Below are positions 7,622 to 16,604 of a stretch of 64,000 nucleotides of DNA, in pieces. Position 1 is the first letter of the stretch. Every line of letters starts with the position of its first letter. The notes beneath the pieces are model-generated. The model saw only the letters and a list, made by a program, of their open reading frames with translations, ran no database searches and was not told where the DNA came from. Position numbers and translations under genes: made by a program. The DNA is from Duganella sp. CF402 (GTDB taxonomy: Bacteria; Pseudomonadota; Gammaproteobacteria; Burkholderiales; Burkholderiaceae_D). The stretch lies in contig NZ_FOBG01000004.1 in the NCBI RefSeq assembly GCF_900109645.1, forward strand, positions 186,001 through 250,000. Direction: 5' to 3'.

Positions 7622-9163
7622 TTAAAATGCGCCGGATTTCTTGAAGTCGGCGATGGCAGCGGACAGGGCGGCTTCGCCGTCTTTGTCCAGTTGCTTCGAC
7701 GATTCAATCTTCGACAGCAGGTCAGCTTGTTTGGTCTTCAGGTACGCATGCAGGCCGGCTTCGAACGACAGTACTTTCTTCACTTCGACGTCGTCCAGGT
7801 AGCCCTTGTTCACTGCGAACAGCGAAGCGGCCATCAGCGAGATCGACAGAGGCGAGTACTGCTTCTGTTTCAGCAGCTCGGTCACGCGGGCGCCGCGGTC
7901 CAGCTGCTTACGGGTCGATTCGTCCAGGTCCGAAGCGAACTGCGCGAACGCAGCCAGTTCACGGTACTGGGCCAAGTCGGTACGGATACCGCCCGACAGG
8001 TTTTTGATGACCTTGGTCTGGGCAGCGCCACCGACGCGCGACACCGAGATACCGGCGTTAATCGCAGGACGGATACCAGCGTTGAACAGCGAGGTTTCCA
8101 GGAAGATCTGGCCGTCGGTAATCGAAATCACGTTGGTTGGAACGAACGCCGAAACGTCGCCAGCCTGGGTTTCAATGATTGGCAGCGCGGTCAGGGAGCC
8201 GGTCTTACCTTTGACTTCACCTTTGGTGAAGGCTTCGACGTAGTCGGCGTTCACGCGGGCGGCGCGTTCCAGCAGACGGCTGTGCAGGTAGAACACGTCA
8301 CCTGGGTATGCTTCGCGGCCTGGTGGGCGGCGCAGCAGCAGGGAGATCTGACGGTAAGCAACTGCTTGCTTCGACAGGTCATCGTAGACGATCAGCGCAT
8401 CTTCACCGCGGTCGCGGAAGTATTCGCCCATCGTGCAACCCGAGTAGGCCGAAATGTACTGCATCGCAGCCGATTCCGAAGCCGATGCGGCCACAACAAT
8501 GGTGTACTCCAGCGCGCCGTGCTCTTCCAGCGAGCGCACGATGTTCTTGATGGTCGAAGCTTTTTGGCCGATTGCAACGTAGATGCAAGTCATGCCCTGG
8601 CCTTTTTGGTTGATGATCGCATCAACCGCAACAGCCGATTTACCGGTTTGACGGTCGCCAATGATCAGCTCACGCTGGCCACGGCCAATTGGTACCATCG
8701 CGTCGATCGATTTCAGACCGGTCTGCATAGGCTGCGAGACGGACTCACGGGCGATAACGCCTGGAGCGATCTTTTCGATTGGCGAGGTCAGCGAGGTCGC
8801 GATCGCGCCCTTGCCGTCGATCGGCTGGCCCAGTGCGTTGACCACGCGGCCACGCAGTTCAGGACCGACTGGCACTTCCAGAATACGACCGGTGGTTTTG
8901 ACCGTGTCGCCTTCCGAGATGTGCTCGTAAGCACCCAGAATCACGGCGCCGACCGAGTCGCGCTCCAGATTCATGGCCAGGCCAAAGGTATTGCCTGGGA
9001 ATTCCAGCATCTCGCCTTGCATTACGTCCGACAGACCGTGGATGCGGACGATACCGTCGGCGACGGAAATAACCGTGCCTTGGTTACGTACTTCAGCGCC
9101 ACCATCAAGGCCTTCGATACGGCTCTTGATCAGCTCGCTGATTTCAGATGGGTTGAGTTGCAT
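7622..9163 (-). CDS. atpA: F1Fo ATP synthase alpha subunit
   Basis: The non-catalytic nucleotide-binding F1 subunit (513 residues). It has the MQLNPSEISELIKSRIEGL N-terminus that contacts delta, the P-loop GDRQTGKSA, the DDLSKQAVAYRQISLLLRRP motif, and the arginine-finger region ISVSRVGGAAQ. It is full length and in the standard place between atpH and atpG. Confidence 0.98.
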   Translation of the reverse strand: MQLNPSEISELIKSRIEGLDGGAEVRNQGTVISVADGIVRIHGLSDVMQGEMLEFPGNTFGLAMNLERDSVGAVILGAYEHISEGDTVKTTGRILEVPVGPELRGRVVNALGQPIDGKGAIATSLTSPIEKIAPGVIARESVSQPMQTGLKSIDAMVPIGRGQRELIIGDRQTGKSAVAVDAIINQKGQGMTCIYVAIGQKASTIKNIVRSLEEHGALEYTIVVAASASESAAMQYISAYSGCTMGEYFRDRGEDALIVYDDLSKQAVAYRQISLLLRRPPGREAYPGDVFYLHSRLLERAARVNADYVEAFTKGEVKGKTGSLTALPIIETQAGDVSAFVPTNVISITDGQIFLETSLFNAGIRPAINAGISVSRVGGAAQTKVIKNLSGGIRTDLAQYRELAAFAQFASDLDESTRKQLDRGARVTELLKQKQYSPLSISLMAASLFAVNKGYLDDVEVKKVLSFEAGLHAYLKTKQADLLSKIESSKQLDKDGEAALSAAIADFKKSGAF

Positions 9164-9232
9164 ACTAACTCCTAAAAGTGTTTCTCTCAGCTTGCGCGAG
9201 ATGAAGAATCTGTTCTAAGCGGGTCAGCTCGT

Positions 9233-9778
9233 TTAAGCGACCAGTGCAACACGCATTTGCTGCAGCTTGGCGCGCACCGAAGTGTCCAGCACTTCGTCGC
9301 CGACCACCACGCGCACGCCACCGATCAGGGCTGGGTCCACGGTCACGACCGGGTTCAGCTTGCGGCTGAATTTCTTTTCCAGCGTGGCGATCAGGCTGCT
9401 CACTTGCGCAGCGTCCAGCTCGAAGGCGCTGGTGATGACCGCGTCTGCCGCACCTTCCGCAGCGTTTTTCAACGCCAGGAATTGCGCGCCGATTTCCGGC
9501 AGCAGACTGATGCGGCCGTTTTCGACCAGCATCGACAGGAAGTTATTGGCTTCCGTGTTGAACGGGGTTTTCACCAGGGCCTTGAAGGCGGCGACGATAT
9601 CGCTGGCCGACGCTTTCGGGTTGCGGGCAAATGCTTGCACCTCGGGATGGGCACCGATCTGGGCCAGTTCGGCCACCAGTTCGGCCCACGCCGCGAGGTT
9701 GAACGATTCCTTACCTGCTTGGGCTACGCGGAACAAAGCTTCCGCGTAGGGACGGGCGACGGTTGCGTTTTCTGCCAT
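9233..9778 (-). CDS. atpH: F1Fo ATP synthase delta subunit
   Basis: The peripheral-stalk subunit that ties the b dimer to the top of F1 (181 residues). The N-terminal helical domain begins MAENATVARPYAEALF; the C-terminal part has the conserved DPALIGGVRVVVGDEVLDTSVRAK segment trimmed to family pattern. It starts three bases after the atpF stop, indicating coupled translation. Confidence 0.97.
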   Translation of the reverse strand: MAENATVARPYAEALFRVAQAGKESFNLAAWAELVAELAQIGAHPEVQAFARNPKASASDIVAAFKALVKTPFNTEANNFLSMLVENGRISLLPEIGAQFLALKNAAEGAADAVITSAFELDAAQVSSLIATLEKKFSRKLNPVVTVDPALIGGVRVVVGDEVLDTSVRAKLQQMRVALVA

Positions 9779-9780
9779 GA

Positions 9781-10251
9781 TTACAGCTCGACAGACAGGC
9801 GCGACAACAGATCGGCGTGAGCCGAGGCGTTGACTTCGCGCTTGAGGATTTGCTCGGCGCCCTTCACAGCCAGGTCAGCCACCTGAGCGCGCAGCGCTTC
9901 GCGCGCCTTGGCCAGTTGCTGCTCGGCTTCGGCCTTGGCTTGCGCAATGATGCGGTCCGCTTCAGCTTGTGCATTCGCTTTGATTTCTTCCGCTACCAGT
10001 TGCGCGCGCTTTTCAGCGTCGGCAACGCGTTGCGAAGCTTCTTCGCGTGCACCGGACAGCGCTTCGGCGGCGCGCTTTTCAGCGGCGACCATTGCTTGCT
10101 GGCCTTGGTCGGCAGCGGCCAGACCATCGGCGATGCGCTTGGCACGCTCATCCAGCGCTGCGTTCAGCGATGGAAATACGAACTTCATCGAAACCCAGAC
10201 CAACACCGCGAAGGTGATCATCTGGCCGATGAGAGACATATTGATGTCCAT
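9781..10251 (-). CDS. atpF: F1Fo ATP synthase subunit b
   Basis: The peripheral stalk (156 residues). One N-terminal membrane helix (LIGQMITFAVLVWVSMKFVF) is followed by a long Ala/Glu/Lys/Arg-rich coiled coil that ends in the delta-binding tail. An internal ATG four codons in is a possible alternative start, but the longer form matches the family. It lies between atpE and atpH. Confidence 0.96.
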   Translation of the reverse strand: MDINMSLIGQMITFAVLVWVSMKFVFPSLNAALDERAKRIADGLAAADQGQQAMVAAEKRAAEALSGAREEASQRVADAEKRAQLVAEEIKANAQAEADRIIAQAKAEAEQQLAKAREALRAQVADLAVKGAEQILKREVNASAHADLLSRLSVEL

Positions 10252-10291
10252 ACCTATGCTCCTAACTAAAAGTTTCTCCTAGGGGAGCAGA

Positions 10292-10570
10292 TTACTGAGC
10301 AACAGCTTGCAGGGCAGCCAGGAATGGGTTGCTGAAGGTGTACAGCAGAGCAACACCAACGCCGATCATCGAGATCGCATCCAGCAGACCAGCGATAACG
10401 AACAGTTTGGTTTGCAGTTGTGGCATCAGTTCTGGTTGACGAGCCGAAGCTTCCAGGAATTTACCGCCCAGAATGGCGAAACCCAGAGCGGTGCCGATAG
10501 CGGCCAGGCCGATGATGATAGCGGCGGCCAGAACGGTCATGCTTTGTACTTGTGCGATCAGAGCTTGCAT
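10292..10570 (-). CDS. atpE: F1Fo ATP synthase subunit c
   Basis: The proton-carrying ring subunit (92 residues), a hairpin of two membrane helices. The polar loop ARQPEL is present, and helix 2 contains the ion-binding acidic residue in AGLLDAISMIG. The sequence lacks the Gln/Thr/Ser ligand set of sodium-type rings as far as I can judge, so proton coupling is expected. An AGGAG site lies before the ATG. Confidence 0.97.
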   Translation of the reverse strand: MQALIAQVQSMTVLAAAIIIGLAAIGTALGFAILGGKFLEASARQPELMPQLQTKLFVIAGLLDAISMIGVGVALLYTFSNPFLAALQAVAQ

Positions 10571-10628
10571 TGAAATTTCTCCTAAGATTTAAAAAAGACT
10601 ACAGATACTAAAAGATTAAAAACGAAAA

Positions 10629-11423
10629 TTAGTGCTTCTCAACCGCAATGGCCAGATACACAACCGTCAGCGCCATGAACACAAACGCTTGCAGGGTCAC
10701 CACCAGGATGTGGAAGATAACCCAAGGACCACCGAGCAGCCACTGCGCCCACCAAGGCAACAGGGCGATCAGGATGAACAGCAGTTCGCCGGCGTACATA
10801 TTGCCGAACAAACGCAGCGACAGCGACAGTGGCTTAGCCAGCAACTCGATCAGTTGGAAAGCCAGGTTGACCGGCGCCAGCACGATAGCCATGAAGCCAT
10901 GCGCGTGGAATGGTGCGGTCAGCAGCTCTTTACCCCAGCCGCCGAGACCTTTGGCTTTGATCGAGAAACCAATAATGCACAGCATGACGCCGAAGGACAT
11001 GCCGAAAGTGTGATTGACGTCGGCGGTCGGCACGACGCGCAGTTTGTGGACGCCAACGAAAGACAGGAGCTTAGGCAGCAGGTCGACCGGCAGGAAGTCC
11101 ATCGCGTTCATCAGCCAAACCCAGCAGAAAATGGTGATCGCCAGCGGGGCGATGACCTTGCTCTTGGCGTGGAAGGCCGAATTGACCACTTCGTTGACCA
11201 GTTCCATCACGGCTTCGACGAAGTTTTGCAGCTTGCCCGGCACGCCGGCGGTGGCGCGGCGCGAGGCCAGCCAGAAAACGCCGAGGAAAATCGCGCCCAG
11301 AATGGCCGAAACCCAGAACGTGTCCAGGTTATACATGCCGTCGGCCGATTTCAGGTGGCTCAAGTGGTGCTGAATGTACTCGATATTTGTGGGCGCTTCG
11401 TGCCCGACGTGTTCAGTGGTCAT
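10629..11423 (-). CDS. atpB: F1Fo ATP synthase subunit a
   Basis: The stator channel subunit (264 residues) with multiple membrane helices. The signature SLSLRLFGNMYAGELLF carries the essential Arg that faces the c-ring, and NAMDFLPVDLLPKL and QLIELLAKPLS are also typical. It is followed by atpE after 58 bases. It is complete. Confidence 0.98.
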   Translation of the reverse strand: MTTEHVGHEAPTNIEYIQHHLSHLKSADGMYNLDTFWVSAILGAIFLGVFWLASRRATAGVPGKLQNFVEAVMELVNEVVNSAFHAKSKVIAPLAITIFCWVWLMNAMDFLPVDLLPKLLSFVGVHKLRVVPTADVNHTFGMSFGVMLCIIGFSIKAKGLGGWGKELLTAPFHAHGFMAIVLAPVNLAFQLIELLAKPLSLSLRLFGNMYAGELLFILIALLPWWAQWLLGGPWVIFHILVVTLQAFVFMALTVVYLAIAVEKH

Positions 11424-11444
11424 AAAAATATAAGATTTTGGTGA

Positions 11445-11810
11445 TTAAATTGCGAGCAGTGAAAACCAGTAAGCCAAGGTTGCCACCGCGAAACCCAAGA
11501 TCAGCCATAACCATGAGGCCGACTGAAACAACGCTAGTGCCAACACAAACAGCACTACCGTGATAAAAATCTTTGTTACTTCCGCGCGCACATGCGCGCG
11601 CAAAGCGACTTTGGCGTCATTTGCTCCGCGCGCAACAATCATCGCGTACATCAGACTCCCGATGACTGCGATTGCTCCGCCATAAGCGGCCGACCAAGCT
11701 TTGTGTACTCCGCCCAAGTTCCAGGCGAGCAAGGCGAATCCAGTAGCGATGGCGAACTGGAGGGCGACGACTCGGAACACCGGCCTGGAGATGCTCGTGG
11801 AATTACTCAC
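11445..11810 (-). CDS. atpI: ATP synthase subunit I (AtpI)
   Basis: A 121-residue membrane protein with about four hydrophobic helices, heading the atp operon. AtpI family members assist c-ring assembly and may handle Mg2+. The start is GTG at 11810 with an AGG-containing site a few bases upstream. The charged loop RGANDAKVALRAHVRAEV separates the helix pairs. The promoter for the operon should lie in the 184 bases before it, where I see no convincing -35/-10 pair. Confidence 0.9.
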   Translation of the reverse strand: MSNSTSISRPVFRVVALQFAIATGFALLAWNLGGVHKAWSAAYGGAIAVIGSLMYAMIVARGANDAKVALRAHVRAEVTKIFITVVLFVLALALFQSASWLWLILGFAVATLAYWFSLLAI

Positions 11811-11994
11811 TGCCGAGCCTCCCTTAAAAGCCGATTAAACCCAAAGACGCGTGATTATATGTGTCTTTCCTGTATCACGTCAAACATGCTGCACCGCAGC
11901 AAGGCATTTGGTGCACGAATGCGACGCTTTTAGAAACATTTCAGCGCGCTTTGCACCAAGTTGAAGCGAGTTAGACGTTCGACAAATTATGGCC

Positions 11995-14112
11995 TCAATT
12001 TCCGCAGAGCGCGTTCACGGCAGCGTCGATGCGCGTCCGGTAAGTAGCCACGTCGGTATCGGCGTTGACCGCCGCCAGCAGGGTGCGGCCCAACGCGACC
12101 GCATTCTTGCCGGTATAGCAATCGCGGCGTTGCGGGGTGCTCAGGCTGGCCGTGAAGGCGGCAGCCACGGCGGCCTTCTTGCTGCCGCTGGCCGCATCCA
12201 GTTTCGCTTGCGCGCTGCCGGCGCCGAGGCTGCCCGCAAAAATCGTCGCCACCGCCCTGCTCTTCTCCAGGCCAAAGTAATTGAGATTGTCGCTCCAGTA
12301 TTTCAAACCGTCGGCATCGGGCTGGCGATTGAACAACCGCAGGTAGATTTGCTGCACGTAGTCGCTGCTGCGCTCAGGCGTGTAAATCTCGCTGAAGGAA
12401 CTGCTGTTGTACAAACTGTCCAGCAACTGGCGCAAGGCCGGCTCGCTTTGGTAAGCCTGGTCCAGCGCGCCCAGGTTGGGCTGCAGCTCCAGGCCCCGGG
12501 CATGCATGTCGGCGGCCAGCTCCGCCAGCTGCGCCGAGAAATTCTGCAAGCCGGCCGGATCGGCCGGGTAGCCGAGGTAGGCCAGATACAGTTGCTGCAC
12601 CACCGGCATCCAGCGGCCACGCTGTACCAGCTTGCCCGCCGGCTTGAGCTCGCCTTCGGGCGTGAGCACCGAAAAGCCTTGCTGGTTAGGGCTGGGTGAA
12701 AGCGACCACAGCATGAAGCCACGATCGGCCACCGCCAGGCTGTCGAGGAAGCGCTGGTAATAGTCGGCGTTGAAGTCGCCATCGGGATCGGCGTTGCCAA
12801 ACTCGCCGACCACCAGCGGCATGGCGCTGCCCATTTCGCGGCGCATCTCGCGCAGCGCGGCATCGGCCACAAAATTGACTTGATCGAGCGTGTCGCGCTC
12901 GGCGCTGGTGGCGTACACATACAAGTGCGGGCTGGCAAAGGACGAGATGTCTTTCCAGTATTTGAGCAGCGGCAGCTGGGCTTCGCCGACCGTGGTCGGA
13001 TGCAGGCCATCATTGGCGCGCACCAGGTTGTACATGGCATCGACGGCGCGCACCACCGAGGCGTAGTCGGCATCCGCATGAAGGCAGTCAAACGCCAGCG
13101 CATTCCACATCGGCTCGTTCATGATGTCCCAGGCCAGCAGCGCCCGGTGGGATTTGAATCGCTTGACCAGTGCGTCGGCGCTGTCGCGCACGTCGAGGAA
13201 GCTCTTCTTCCAGTAACAGTTGGCGTCGTACTTGGTGTAGCCGTCCAACACCAGGATCACTTTCAGGCCGGCGGCGTCGGCCTTGTCCATGAAGGCCTGG
13301 ACCTTGTCGATCACGCCGCGCGCCAGCAGCGCGCTGTTGGTTTCAGCGCCCCATTCCGGCTTGGCCGGATCGGCGCAGACGTTCTGGTAGCGCGGACTGG
13401 CGGCGATCCAGTCAGACGGCACGCCCGGCTTCTTCGGCGGCAGGATCACCGCCATGCGCAGGACATTGAGTCCCATTGCCAACGCGTTGTCGATGATGGC
13501 GTCGGCATCCGCGCCTTCCGGCAGCCAGGCCGTGTGGTCGCACAGCCGGTTGTCTTCGAAGGTCTGCATCAGTACATTGGCGCCACGGAAATTGGCGAAG
13601 GTGTAGGCCTTGGGATCGGTCGCCACCGGCGGCGCGATCGGCGGCGCCAGCGAAGTGACCGCCGGCGCGTCATACAACTCCACCCGCGTGTTGACGCCAC
13701 GGCTCAACCACGCCTGGTGCTCGAGCACCAACCCCCATTGAAAATCGCAGGCGCTCACCCTGGCATACATGGTGGCGTCGCAATAGCGCTGGTCGCCGAC
13801 GGCAACATCGAAAGTGAAGGTGTACAACGCCCCGGGCGCCACGTCCACGCCGGGCGGCAAGTCGACGCGGTCGGCGCCCCAGCGGCGGGTATCGTTGGGA
13901 TTTTGCGCACCGAGACGATACTGGCCGCTGGTCCAGCGGGTGCTGCCGGTATTTTGATAGGTAACCGAAACTGTGTAGCTCTTCCCCAATTGCATGGTAT
14001 TGGGGACACTCTGGGAAATAAAGGTAGCGCCGGCCTCAGCCAGGGCGGCGCCATGCAGCAGCCAGGCGGCCGCGCCGGCGCACAGCGCCTTGTTTAATAC
14101 ACTTTTCGGCAT
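11995..14112 (-). CDS. secreted GH5-like glycosidase with C-terminal DUF4214 repeats
   Basis: A 705-residue exported protein. It has a signal peptide (about 1-26, ending GAALAEA), an Ig-like N-terminal domain (30-145) with NTGSTRWTSG, and a (beta/alpha)8 glycosidase-like domain (about 170-490). MNEP at 331-334 supplies the acid/base Glu333, and VVGEFG holds the probable nucleophile Glu437, as in clan GH-A. Two DUF4214 units follow (QQLYLAYLGYPADPAGL near 506; QQIYLRLFNRQPDADGL near 588). DUF4214 is common in exported surface proteins. Beta-mannan, glucan or another polymer could be the substrate; sequence alone does not say. It interrupts the otherwise conserved parB-atpI neighbourhood. Confidence 0.85.
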   Translation of the reverse strand: MPKSVLNKALCAGAAAWLLHGAALAEAGATFISQSVPNTMQLGKSYTVSVTYQNTGSTRWTSGQYRLGAQNPNDTRRWGADRVDLPPGVDVAPGALYTFTFDVAVGDQRYCDATMYARVSACDFQWGLVLEHQAWLSRGVNTRVELYDAPAVTSLAPPIAPPVATDPKAYTFANFRGANVLMQTFEDNRLCDHTAWLPEGADADAIIDNALAMGLNVLRMAVILPPKKPGVPSDWIAASPRYQNVCADPAKPEWGAETNSALLARGVIDKVQAFMDKADAAGLKVILVLDGYTKYDANCYWKKSFLDVRDSADALVKRFKSHRALLAWDIMNEPMWNALAFDCLHADADYASVVRAVDAMYNLVRANDGLHPTTVGEAQLPLLKYWKDISSFASPHLYVYATSAERDTLDQVNFVADAALREMRREMGSAMPLVVGEFGNADPDGDFNADYYQRFLDSLAVADRGFMLWSLSPSPNQQGFSVLTPEGELKPAGKLVQRGRWMPVVQQLYLAYLGYPADPAGLQNFSAQLAELAADMHARGLELQPNLGALDQAYQSEPALRQLLDSLYNSSSFSEIYTPERSSDYVQQIYLRLFNRQPDADGLKYWSDNLNYFGLEKSRAVATIFAGSLGAGSAQAKLDAASGSKKAAVAAAFTASLSTPQRRDCYTGKNAVALGRTLLAAVNADTDVATYRTRIDAAVNALCGN

Positions 14113-14191
14113 CCATCTTTTCCATTAGAGAATATTGCCAAATAAGTATATCGTATCTTACAACTAATTTCCCAGAGTTAATTCAACTACC

Positions 14192-15061
14192 TTAAGCGCG
14201 CAGGCGGGCCAGCACGCCGTCAAGGATGTCGAGGTCGGCAAAGTCGATAATCATCTGGCCGCGACCTTTGGCGCCCATCTTGAACACCACCGGCGTGGCC
14301 AGGGCGTCGGACAGCTCTTCTTCCAGGCGGACGATGTCGCCCGACTTTTCCTTGATCCGCGCTTCCTTCGGCGAGGCTTTCAATTCTTCCAGCGTCCTGG
14401 CCACCAGTTTCTCGGTTTCGCGCACCGACAGCCGCTTGGCCACCACCATATTGGCCAGGTTGATCTGGGTGGCGGCATCGACCGACAGCAGCGCGCGCGC
14501 GTGGCCCATGTCGATATCGCCGGCCATCAGCATGGTTTGCACCGGCGAGGCCAGATTCATCAGACGCAGCAAGTTGGACACCGCGCTGCGCGAACGACCG
14601 ACCGCAGTTGCCGCCTGCTCGTGGGTGAAACTGAAATCGGTGATCAGGCGATGAATGCCCTGCGCCTCTTCCAGCGGATTGAGATCCTCGCGCTGCATGT
14701 TCTCGATCAGCGCCATCGCGGCGGCGGCCTGGTCGTCGACATCGCGCACCAAAACAGGGAGCACTTCCAGGCCCGCCAATTGCGCAGCGCGGAAACGGCG
14801 TTCGCCGGCGATGATCTCGTATTTATCCTTGCCGATCGGACGGACCAGGATAGGCTGCATGATGCCTTGGGTCTTGATCGATGCGGCCAGCTCCTGCAGG
14901 CCGCCCTCGTCCATGCGGGTACGCGGCTGGTATTTACCGGCCTGCATCTGAGTGACGTTCAGTTCGGACGGGGTGTTCGCATCCGGAGTGGTGATGTCGC
15001 CGTCGCCGCCCAGCAGCGCTTCCAGGCCGCGACCCAGGCCTTTGAGTTTTTTGGTTGCCAT
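14192..15061 (-). CDS. parB: chromosome partitioning protein ParB
   Basis: A 289-residue CTP-dependent DNA clamp that loads at parS. The N-terminal ParA-activating tail (MATKKLKGLGRGLEALLG) is present, then the CTP-binding ParB/Srx domain with AGERRFRAAQLAGL, then the KorB-type helix-turn-helix (THEQAATAVGRSRSAVSNLLRL) that reads parS, and a C-terminal dimerisation domain. It lies 9 bases after parA. Two matching parS sites lie about 3.5 kb away, upstream of mnmG. Confidence 0.97.
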   Translation of the reverse strand: MATKKLKGLGRGLEALLGGDGDITTPDANTPSELNVTQMQAGKYQPRTRMDEGGLQELAASIKTQGIMQPILVRPIGKDKYEIIAGERRFRAAQLAGLEVLPVLVRDVDDQAAAAMALIENMQREDLNPLEEAQGIHRLITDFSFTHEQAATAVGRSRSAVSNLLRLMNLASPVQTMLMAGDIDMGHARALLSVDAATQINLANMVVAKRLSVRETEKLVARTLEELKASPKEARIKEKSGDIVRLEEELSDALATPVVFKMGAKGRGQMIIDFADLDILDGVLARLRA

Positions 15062-15070
15062 GTCTATGCC

Positions 15071-15841
15071 TTACATTTTCTTGATGCGCTTGACCATCTC
15101 GGCGCCGAAGGCGATGTACGCCTGCGCGCCCTTGGAGGTCGGATCAAAGGTGACGCCCGGCACGCCGTACGATGGCGCTTCGGCCAGGCGCACGTTGCGC
15201 GGAATGATGGTCTTGAAGACCTTGTCGCCGAAGTGCTGCTCGAGCTGGGCCGACACTTGTTGCGACAGCGTCATGCGCGGGTCGAACATCACGCGCAGCA
15301 GGCCGATGATCTTCAGGTCCGGGTTCAGGTTGGCGTGCACCTTCTTGATGGTGTTGACCAGATCGGACAGCCCTTCCAGCGCATAGTACTCGCACTGCAT
15401 CGGGATGATCACGCCGTGCGCGGCGCACAGGCCGTTCAGGGTCAGCATCGACAGCGCCGGCGGGCAGTCGATCAAAATGAAATCGTACTCTTTATCCACA
15501 GCCGCCAGCGCGTCCTTCAGGCGGCGCTCGCGGTTGTCCAGTTCCACCATCTCGACTTCGGCGCCGGCCAGTTCACGGTTCGACGGCAGCACATCAAAGT
15601 GGCCGGGCTCGGAACGTTGGCGCGCGGTGGCAACGTCGGCGCTGCCGAGCAGTACTTCATAGGTCGATGCAGGCAAGCCTGCCTTGTTGATGCCGGCGCC
15701 CATTGTGGCGTTGCCCTGCGGGTCGAGGTCGACCAGCAATACGCGCTGGTCCAGTTTTGCCAAACCGGCGGCGAGGTTAACAGTCGTGGTAGTCTTACCT
15801 ACGCCGCCCTTTTGATTTGCTACGCAAAAAATTTTTGCCAT
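15071..15841 (-). CDS. parA: chromosome partitioning ATPase ParA (Soj)
   Basis: A 256-residue Walker-type ATPase that moves ParB-parS complexes over the nucleoid. The deviant Walker A motif KGGVGKTTTTVNLAAGLA lies at the N-terminus, Walker A' is LLVDLDPQGNAT, and Walker B is FILIDCPPALS. There is no N-terminal HTH extension, so it is the chromosomal type. The upstream region to rsmG carries the 9-bp hexamer array described separately. Confidence 0.97.
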   Translation of the reverse strand: MAKIFCVANQKGGVGKTTTTVNLAAGLAKLDQRVLLVDLDPQGNATMGAGINKAGLPASTYEVLLGSADVATARQRSEPGHFDVLPSNRELAGAEVEMVELDNRERRLKDALAAVDKEYDFILIDCPPALSMLTLNGLCAAHGVIIPMQCEYYALEGLSDLVNTIKKVHANLNPDLKIIGLLRVMFDPRMTLSQQVSAQLEQHFGDKVFKTIIPRNVRLAEAPSYGVPGVTFDPTSKGAQAYIAFGAEMVKRIKKM

Positions 15842-15871
15842 GTATTTCTTATCGTGTGTTGAAGCTATAGA

Positions 15872-15958
15872 TTTATACGATATAAACGGTATAAACGATT
15901 TATATTGTTTATACTATTTATACGATATAAATCATTTATACCGTATAAACCGTTTATG
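15872..15958. repeat. ten-unit 9-bp-period array of TTTATA/TATAAA hexamers
   Basis: Hexamers begin at 15872, 15881, 15890, 15899, 15908, 15917, 15926, 15935, 15944 and 15953, exactly 9 bp apart. Nine are TTTATA or its reverse complement TATAAA in a mixed order; the tenth is TTTATG and overlaps the rsmG stop codon. The 3-nt spacers vary (cga, cgg, ttg, cta, tca, ccg). The array fills most of the parA-rsmG gap and is far more A+T-rich than its surroundings. It could be an operator, a helix-opening element or a decayed microsatellite. Confidence 0.9.
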
Positions 15959-16604
15959 CAGTTTCGGCTTGAATGAAAACCAGATGGCGCTCTGCGTCCA
16001 GCCCCGGAACCGCCAAAGGCTCTAATTTCTGCACTTTCCAGGGGGCTGGAAGTCGCTCCCGCTCCTCCGCTGGCGCCGTCCCTTTCAAAGCGATGAATCG
16101 CCCGCCCTCTTGCAACAGGTGCCCCGACCAATTAACGAAGTCGGACAGGTCTGCGAACGCCCTCGACGTAATGACGTCGAATTTCGTCTTCACTTCCAGC
16201 TCCTGCACCTTCTTGGTGTACACCGTCACATTGCCCAGCTCCAGCTCCGCCTTCACCTGGTTGAGGAAGGCGGTCTTTTTGTGCACAGTGTCGATCATCG
16301 ACACCTTCATGTCCGGGCGGCTGATCGCCAGCACCATGCCCGGCAAGCCGCCCCCTGCTCCCACGTCCAGCACGTTGACCGCTTCCTTGAACGCAGGCAC
16401 GGCAGTCAGCGAGTCCAACAGGTGCAGCTTCACCATTTCCAGCGGATCGCGCACCGAGGTCAGGTTGTACACCGCGTTCCACTTGTTCAGCAGGTGCAGG
16501 TAGTCCAGCAGCTTTTCTACCTGTTCCTCGCTCAGCTGCAATGGCAGCTGCTTGATGCCTTGTTTCAGAACATCCGCTACTACTTCGCGGTTGAATACCT
16601 TCAT
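15954..16604 (-). CDS. rsmG: 16S rRNA (guanine(527)-N7)-methyltransferase RsmG
   Basis: Methylates G527 of 16S rRNA (216 residues). The AdoMet-binding motif VLDVGAGGGLPGMVLAI is clear, followed by MIDTVHKKTAFL and VITSRAFADL. Its ATG overlaps the mnmG stop by four bases (ATGA at 16601-16604), the usual mnmG-rsmG coupling. Loss of this enzyme in other bacteria gives low-level streptomycin resistance. It is complete. Confidence 0.97.
   Translation of the reverse strand: MKVFNREVVADVLKQGIKQLPLQLSEEQVEKLLDYLHLLNKWNAVYNLTSVRDPLEMVKLHLLDSLTAVPAFKEAVNVLDVGAGGGLPGMVLAISRPDMKVSMIDTVHKKTAFLNQVKAELELGNVTVYTKKVQELEVKTKFDVITSRAFADLSDFVNWSGHLLQEGGRFIALKGTAPAEERERLPAPWKVQKLEPLAVPGLDAERHLVFIQAETA

Noticed and set aside
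15485..15500. Exact DnaA box TTATCCACA inside parA
   Set aside because: Isolated and within codons for a Lys-Glu-containing segment; single 9-mers are expected by chance in a window of this size.
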